From: Romanomermis culicivorax
Taxonomy: Eukaryota; Nematoda; Enoplea; Mermithida; Mermithidae
Length of the DNA: 64,000 nucleotides
Reading direction: 5' to 3'
NCBI GenBank assembly: GCA_963922205.1
Contig: CAWUHX010000017.1
Span: forward strand, 1,550,001 to 1,614,000
The notes under the pieces were generated by a model, which did not search any database, had not been told where the DNA came from, and saw only the letters and a program-made list of their open reading frames with translations. Of the stretch, positions 58,401 to 64,000 are shown piece after piece. Positions within the stretch are counted from its first letter, which is position 1; every line of letters begins with the position of its first letter. The translations under genes and the position numbers were made by a program.

Positions 58401-61400
58401 TAGATCGAACATTAACAAATTAGAGACACGCATGTGGAGATTCCGTAAACCAAAAATACATATGTAAATTACCAAACGTCCGATTTGGACGAAAATGTTG
58501 CATCTTTGAGAGCTTCGGGTGACATCCATCGAACGGGCATCATTCTGCGCCCACACGGCCTATAGTAGTTCCTATAATGAATATCTCTAGCCATACCGAA
58601 ATCTCCTAAAATCATAAGCTCGTATATTTTTAATAAAAAAACAAGGCCAAATTTATTTTCACCGATTTTACACGTTCCATCTACAGCAACCATACAATTT
58701 CGAGCTAATGAACATCAAAAATTATATATACATCTTGAAAGGAAATAAACAAGCAAACCTGCCAAGTCCCTATGCGTAAATTTATGAGCTTCCAGATAGG
58801 CCATGCCGTCTGATATTTGAGCGGCCATAAGCAGTGTTTCCGTGAGCGTCAAGTCCGGCAGAGCACGAGTATTTGCGTCATCCGGACGTCTGAAACAAAA
58901 AAGGATTGAAACACCCAACAAAAGTATGATAAAATTTTGTGGCGAAACGTACATAATTTTTGTGGAAAATTCGTAATTTACCTTGAAAGCAAAAAATCTT
59001 TGAGATTTCCTTGTTCCATGTACTCCATAATAACCCAGGTGGGTCCGTCGCTGCTAACAACACCCAATAGTTTAACAATGTGGGCCGTACTGAATGCTTT
59101 CATAACTGTAGCCTCGTTCAAGAAGTAAAATCTATAAAGAAAAATAATAAAATGTCGAACGGCAGCTCGAATTGCGTAAATAACTTTTTATGGACAACAG
59201 GGCTCCTCTATAAAAACAGGATGACATGACACAAATAAGAAAAATCTTGAGGGAACAGAAATTTTCTCTCATTCAAAAGAGGGAGGACAGTAATCTGCAA
59301 AGCGAAACCGGTGGCATGGATTTTTTTAAACGAGATTTGACTCTGCACGATCAATGAATGAAAAACGTGATTGCTAGCGAATTTTGGACTGCAATATTCC
59401 TATGAACATTTGATCGATGTTTCTTGATGTCAGACATGCACGGCAAGAATTTTCCAGGGGGAGCGTTCTCGGACTTTTCATCTAGGGAGTGGGGGGTGGG
59501 TGAGCAAAAGAACCCACAAGCATGTTCTTAATACAAAATATGCATGAAAATCATCAAGTCTTCGAAAAATTTGAGATGTTCGAGGATTTTTTTTGGGCCA
59601 GTGGATGTCCAGAGCCTAAGGTAGGAGGACTTATCCCCCCTGCACCAGAGATCCCCAAGATCAGATTTTTCAGGTAGGTGTAAATTTGAAAATTTGAGGG
59701 GATAGTGTAGCTAAATGACCACTAAACATTTCATTTTGCCTCAAAATTAGGCACCAAGTGATGAATTTTTAGGACTTTACGTAGGGGTAATACCCCTCTC
59801 ATACCCCTCCCCATATGGTTGTCTGCCCTGCACCCTTTGTGCATGTATGCTTGACGTTGAGTACACACATTTAATCGGGGGTGTGAAGTGCTACCAGAAC
59901 CCGCGGAAATCGTCAACAGAATACTTCAACTCAGGGCACCTCCTCGAGCCTCATCTCTATTTGATCGAAAAATGCCAAATTTTTGTACAGAAAAGTCACC
60001 CAATTAAAAATGTTGGAAAAGTCAATTTCTCGCGTATTACCCTTGTACGAACTACCCTACCCAAGTCTTTTAAGGTTGGTTGGCTCCCAGATCTGTTGCT
60101 TGTTTTGTTTAACAACTTTTTTAGCCAGCATTTGCCTTCCTCGATTACTTACGACCACCACCACAAAAAAGTCCCGATCTCCATGTTACATGCGTGAAAG
60201 AGTACAACCTGAGACCGGAAAATCAATATGCCCAGCATAATTATCAAATATTCATTTTAATTTTTGATCACAAAAATGGTCTATGCCTAAAAGTCGAGCG
60301 GATGCATAAACGATATATTCGTTTGGTTTCTAGTGAAAAACTGCGCAATGCCTAAAAGAGACAGTCGACAGGATAAATAGCTGCAGTTATAAAATGGGAA
60401 ATGGACGTTCGGGTTTTCAACTTTTGTGACCCTATAGGTGGAACAACTCAATAGTAATTTTAAATCTAAAATGAGGACGTTATGTCATGGCAGCTCAGTG
60501 TTTTTTTTGCCGGAGGCAAATGAAAATTTTATTGGGCAAACGAAATTGAGGTAGTCAGTCATTTGTACATGTACAAACGGCTTTTTCCCCGTTTAGGGAA
60601 GAAAATTTTGGGGATAAGGCACAGAAAATATGCATTTTGGTGCATTTTAGAGGTTCCTAATCCCAAAATTTTTCGGCGCTTCGCGCCGGTTATAACTTTA
60701 ATAATCATTATTATGTATTACCTAGCTTAGACGCGGCTTTCAAAATTTCTACCTTCACTTATCATTTAATGTATAATAGTTTGCATCATGTCAAACGTAT
60801 TATCTCATGTTTTAAGTGGTCATCTTCAATATTTTATCTTGATACGTCAAGTCTGTAAACTTTCTGAAGCGATTATCCTTTTCTTAACGTGAAATCACTT
60901 CGGAATCTTCATGGAAGTAGTTTTCGAAAATTTCTACTCTTCCACGTATATCTTTTCGGCCAAGTTCATGAGAGTTAACGAATAAATTACTGGTTTAAAA
61001 ATTTTTCAAATAATAAAATTCTAAAAATTACGACTTCTGAACACTAAATTCGAATCTAATTCTTGAAATAAATGTTTGAAAAATTGATTTTCCAGCGTCG
61101 CGGAATATCAACACACAAAAATTTTTTCCGGCGCTTGGCGCCGGAAACATTAACATCTTTTTTAGGCTTTCACTTGTCATCACGGAGGACTTAACCATCG
61201 GTTTATTATCTAATGCAAATTCACTATGCTATTGGATAGTTTTTTAGACAAACTGTTCCACAATGCTTGTAAATTAGACTTGAAACTCGAAAATTTCAAT
61301 TTTTTGCTCAATTTTAATGCATTTTTTTAGTTATAAATAAAATTTGAAAATTACACTGACTTAGTTGTTAGTCTTTTGCCATGACATATAGGAACACAGA

Positions 61401-62751
61401 TTAGTTATTTATACCTATTTTTGCTATGTACAAATTGCACAAATGAAATATTGGCTGTCGTTTGTATATGTGCAAATGGGTCATGTACAAAAATAACCCT
61501 GTGCTACTGCTAGCTTCCTTTTTTCTGAACTACAATGTTAAATAATCATACCTATCTAGTATATCTCGTCCTTGCGCTACGGTTTTCACAGCACAAGGTC
61601 CAAACGTTATGCCGTTGATAGAAGTTACATTCAGACCTTCGCCTTTGTAAACGACGCCAAAACTGCCTTGACCAATGATGTCGCCTAATTTTACAGATTC
61701 GCGTTTTAATTCCCATTCGTCGGCTTTATAAAAATTGTCTTGACTTATGTAATCGGGGTTGCCCGAAACCCATTTCATAACGTATCGTTGCCAACGTTTG
61801 CGATAAATGAAAGCAAAAAAGAAAACGAGTAAAATGAGGGCAACGATGGCTGTTATCTAAAAAAGAGAAAGATTTGTTGAAATGAGGCATATAATATCAA
61901 ATCAGTAGTCGGGAGAAAGCCGTTTTCAAATTTTTGTTTTGAAGTTTGAAATGGAAATATGCAGAGAATTCGAAAATGTTACCGTAACGTTAAATTATGA
62001 AACGGCATCATTATGATTCCAGCACTTTACAATTACATATTGAAATATCATATTGCATTATGCAATAGTCATTAATAAAGATATGTAATATATGGAGACT
62101 GTCGATTTTCCAGCTGAAAATCGACAATTTGATTAAAAAAATAAAACAGTCGAAAATAAAATAGATTCAGGATTAACTGCATGGAAGTTAGTTTCCTCAT
62201 TCGAAAATTTAAAATCAAATAACAAAAATTCAACTTTTTCAGGAATTCGGTCAGCAGTTATGATACTTTTTTCTTGAATAAAATGTTCTAGCAGATTTTT
62301 TACAAAAAAATGGAATGACGACCGAAGATTTAGAATTTGAACGTCTATGCAAATAATTAAACATCATTTAAATCTCAGTGACGAAAAATATACTGTCATC
62401 ATTTCGACTTTTCATTTCTGACACTCTTTGTGGTAATTTGCTGAATATTTCCGAAAAGTGGCGACAGCAAACTCATCAGAATTATCGGCACTGCATCAAA
62501 CAAAATTTGAATATCATAATTCAAGTTCAGTAATCGACAAAGCCAAAATTTACCACTATAAGAAGCACCATAACATAATTAGTAGTCGCGCGATTGGGAA
62601 TATAGAAATATTTTGGCGGAGTCCACGGACCGCGCTGCGCAAGCGACACGGCTCTTACGGAAACCGAATAATTTCCCGGCAATAAATCATGTAGGAAAAT
62701 GCCGCTCGAATTTTTGTACTTGGAGACTAATATACATTCTTTTTTCGTCGT
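52456..62751 (-). CDS. InR: Insulin-receptor-like tyrosine kinase, 3' part (nine exons; 5' end outside window)
   Basis: Transmembrane receptor kinase of the insulin/IGF family. Exons, 5' to 3': 62554-62751, 61552-61856, 58982-59131, 58759-58889, 58663-58704, 58473-58605, 57929-58172, 57496-57708, 52456-52629 (TAA 52456-52458). All junctions are GT-AG and in phase, 529 residues. The first exon is the end of a fibronectin III domain ([15 protein letters not shown]), leading into a membrane helix that spans the exon boundary. Then come NPDY (the NPxY site for IRS/Shc-type adaptors), the glycine loop [11 protein letters not shown], the lysine of CAVKTV, the alpha-C glutamate in [25 protein letters not shown] and [13 protein letters not shown]. 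The activation loop reads [10 protein letters not shown]. The tail has QYSLM, a YxxM PI3K-binding motif. The final exon is supported by its TTTTTTTGCAG acceptor, matching phase and a clean stop, but is separated by a 4.9-kb intron. Upstream ligand-binding exons lie beyond 64000. Confidence 0.85.
52792..53316 (-). CDS. 174-codon intronless ORF with signal-like N-terminus, unknown function
   Basis: An uninterrupted frame inside the last intron of the kinase gene, on the same strand. The first 19 residues ([19 protein letters not shown]) look like a signal peptide or anchor. The rest is soluble, with basic and aromatic patches ([17 protein letters not shown]) and potential glycosylation sites. 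Around 52977-53062 the DNA repeats GACTGTACCG-like words. I do not recognise the family. It could be a small secreted-protein gene, a retroposed fragment, or chance; the length is well above the background of open frames in this AT-rich DNA. Confidence 0.35.
   Translation of the reverse strand: MKFFPFYLFLFLSIFIIRINENDFGPVEYLLIVIHENSKFRCESRTNPNIFGLLKKGEAKRVFDGPWLFNNESKNYEWKNNRIVTYWSPGTVGHVLQSVTRYSRPDGTVVHPLHNRQQHMVYGVLHFNKRSGKTFTAPRSWLPSIAQNFTGSLKKKISIFPQNCPKNTSKKNLS
54160..54560. repeat. Dispersed repeat family 3, copy 1 (kinase intron)
   Basis: 54293-54545 matches 59430-59645 plus 59826-59850 in direct orientation: GACATGCACGGCAAGAATTTT, ATACAAAATATG, TTTTTTTGGGCCAG and TGTGCATGTATG. Sequence just before it (CATGCCACAGAATTTTCTCT) echoes 56215-56240 and 56460-56480. 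Confidence 0.6.
56180..56580. repeat. Two diverged direct repeats in the kinase intron
   Basis: GATGCCGCAGAATTTTATTTTC at about 56213 and GATGTCACGGAATTTTATTTCA at about 56460 head two blocks about 250 bp apart, each containing (T/G)GGGAGCTG(C/T)A. They are weak but collinear and non-coding. Confidence 0.35.
59430..59860. repeat. Dispersed repeat family 3, copy 2, interrupted by a hAT-like MITE
   Basis: Homologous to 54293-54545. The collinearity breaks at 59646 and resumes after 59825, where the MITE has inserted. Confidence 0.6.
59646..59825 (+). mobile_element. hAT-like MITE, copy 3, with perfect 8-bp target duplication CCCTGCAC
   Basis: 180 bp starting CAGAGATCCCC and ending GGTTGTCTG, so termini CAGA(G/C)A. 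Flanks CCCTGCAC at 59638-59645 and 59826-59833 are identical. Same family as 31679-31859 and 34412-34534. Confidence 0.8.
60590..61325 (-). repeat. Dispersed repeat family 1, copy 3 (kinase intron, inverted)
   Basis: Reverse-complement match to 47790-48620 over most of its length, including hairpins GGCGCTTCGCGCC (60675-60687) and GGCGCTTGGCGCC (61130-61142). Confidence 0.75.
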
Positions 62752-64000
62752 CTAAAAAGAAGATTATTACATGCATGTAACGTAGTTCTGAGGTCTGGGA
62801 ATAGGGTCAGCTAGCTTTCTTTATACCCGGGGTTATCGATAGCCCGAATCAGGTGGTCATTAGAGGCAAAAGATATAGCTTTTCGCATGAAAATTTCGAA
62901 AAATATAATTACATCCTAAAAACCATAAAATTAGTTAGAAAATTCGCGTTTTCAACCATTTTGTGCGGCGCAAGATCACAATTTTTCACCAAAAAATTAA
63001 TTTTTAGCCTTTCTTCGTCCTAAAAGACAAACTTCCTACGACTAGCCGAACGGGCCGGGCTTCGTTCATAATGAAAGCGGGCCGGGCTCAACTCTGATGA
63101 AAGACATAAAATGACAAAATATGTTTCAAATTGCATCCAAAATGTCAGTCCCATAGTTGCTATAGTCTGGAGCGAAAAACCTAAAATTCTCATCACCAAT
63201 GCCAATTTTCCCCATTTTTCGTACTCGAGCTAATTTTAATGAGAGGGATTAATTTTAATAATTCATTCCGTTTTTAAATAGAAAAGGTTTTATTTCGTCC
63301 TAGTCAGTTTTTTACTCGATTTTCTAGATTTTTTGAACTTTTCGGGTATTTTTTATCAATCAATTAAAGCGGTCATTTTGAAGCATGGAAAACAAAGTGA
63401 ATTGATTTTTTTAGACAAGATTTGACATCTTTTTGTTTTAAGAGACTATAAAATGGATTCATCATAAATTCATTCGGAAGATGCCGATTTAATGAACAAT
63501 CATGAAATAGTGAAGCCGCAGAAAAACAGCCTTGAAGAAACCTATTCTACAGTGACTACCAAAATTTAATCAGACGATGTGAAAGGCAAGCTAATCTGCA
63601 CAGAGTACAAGACAAGGTTTGTATTGCATTGATTCCAATCCTTGATCGTATTTCAAGTTTTAAAATGTCATTCGTTTAGCTACTGGAAAAAAAATTGCAA
63701 AAGCGAAATCTAGGAAACGTTCAGCTTTATTGTTAATGCCAAGAGCGATTTCGCTGATGAGTTGAAAAATGCACAGACGTCACATGGAACTTTACACCTC
63801 GACGTCATGCTTATAATTGTTCGATTTTCGCCATTCAGAAAACAAAAATTACAAATTTTTTTGCCAAACTAGGAATTAATCACAGGGCAAAAAGGAAAGT
63901 TATTGATTTTTTGGTCGAATTCTGTGCTTAAAATCTTTGATCCTTTTATGTAGGTACTTCTAATATGATTGATGTTTAATAATTGCACATGAAATTTTAT
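62752..64000. other. Intron of the insulin-receptor-like gene, no further exon seen
   Basis: AT-rich with two short direct repeats GCGGGCCGGGCT / CGGGCCGGGCTT near 63049-63090. No minus-strand frame resembling FN3 or ligand-binding domains was found, so the preceding exon must lie beyond the window. Confidence 0.4.

Overview
This is a window of an AT-rich, intron-rich, repeat-rich animal genome. It carries spliced metazoan signalling genes with GT-AG introns, a Ty3/Gypsy-class retroelement, hAT-type DNA transposons, tRNA-derived SINE-like repeats and several families of short inverted-repeat elements. Nothing in it is bacterial: there are no operons and no Shine-Dalgarno-led ORFs. The species cannot be named from sequence alone. 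An invertebrate is the most likely source.

Host genes. (1) 1247-3595 (+) holds the last three coding exons of a gene whose protein ends in a basic stretch, cysteines and a CaaX-type box. The ending and one internal motif resemble paralemmins. (2) 27138-42644 (-) is a complete 15-exon gene for an ADAM10/Kuzbanian metalloprotease. I could phase every exon junction, giving 1023 codons plus stop, with signal peptide, furin site, [12 protein letters not shown] zinc site, disintegrin and Cys-rich regions, one membrane helix and a long proline/histidine-rich tail. (3) 52456-62751 (-) is the 3' half of an insulin-receptor-like tyrosine kinase: last FN3 domain, membrane helix, NPxY, full kinase, YxxM tail and a terminal exon. 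Its 5' exons lie beyond base 64000. A 174-codon intronless ORF with a signal-like start sits in its last intron.

Mobile DNA. 15246-24543 is a nearly full-length LTR retroelement. Its two LTRs are each 897 bp, with a CTAC target duplication, a TATA box, PBS and PPT. Its order is unusual: gag, then an envelope-like glycoprotein region, then protease-RT-RNaseH-integrase. The coding region is broken by several stops and frame changes. It inserted into an older repeat whose uninterrupted second copy is at 10940-12190. A second, older pol fragment lies at 5364-7490 (-). hAT-type elements sit inside ADAM10 introns (35515-36187, 36835-38372), and smaller ones at 31.7, 34.4 and 59.7 kb.

Repeat landscape. 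42.8-50.0 kb, between the two large genes, is a mosaic. It contains a 1.7-kb foldback element with 42-bp palindromic subrepeats, an inverted pair of a roughly 0.8-kb repeat in which one member contains a 440-bp MITE and the other preserves the empty site, three copies of another dispersed repeat, and many copies of a tiny GC-rich hairpin (GGCGC-N3-GCGCC) that recurs throughout the right two-thirds of the window. The left accessory region (4.8-15.2 kb) holds a tRNA-like sequence, a three-copy tandem repeat of about 270 bp and MITE-like repeats.
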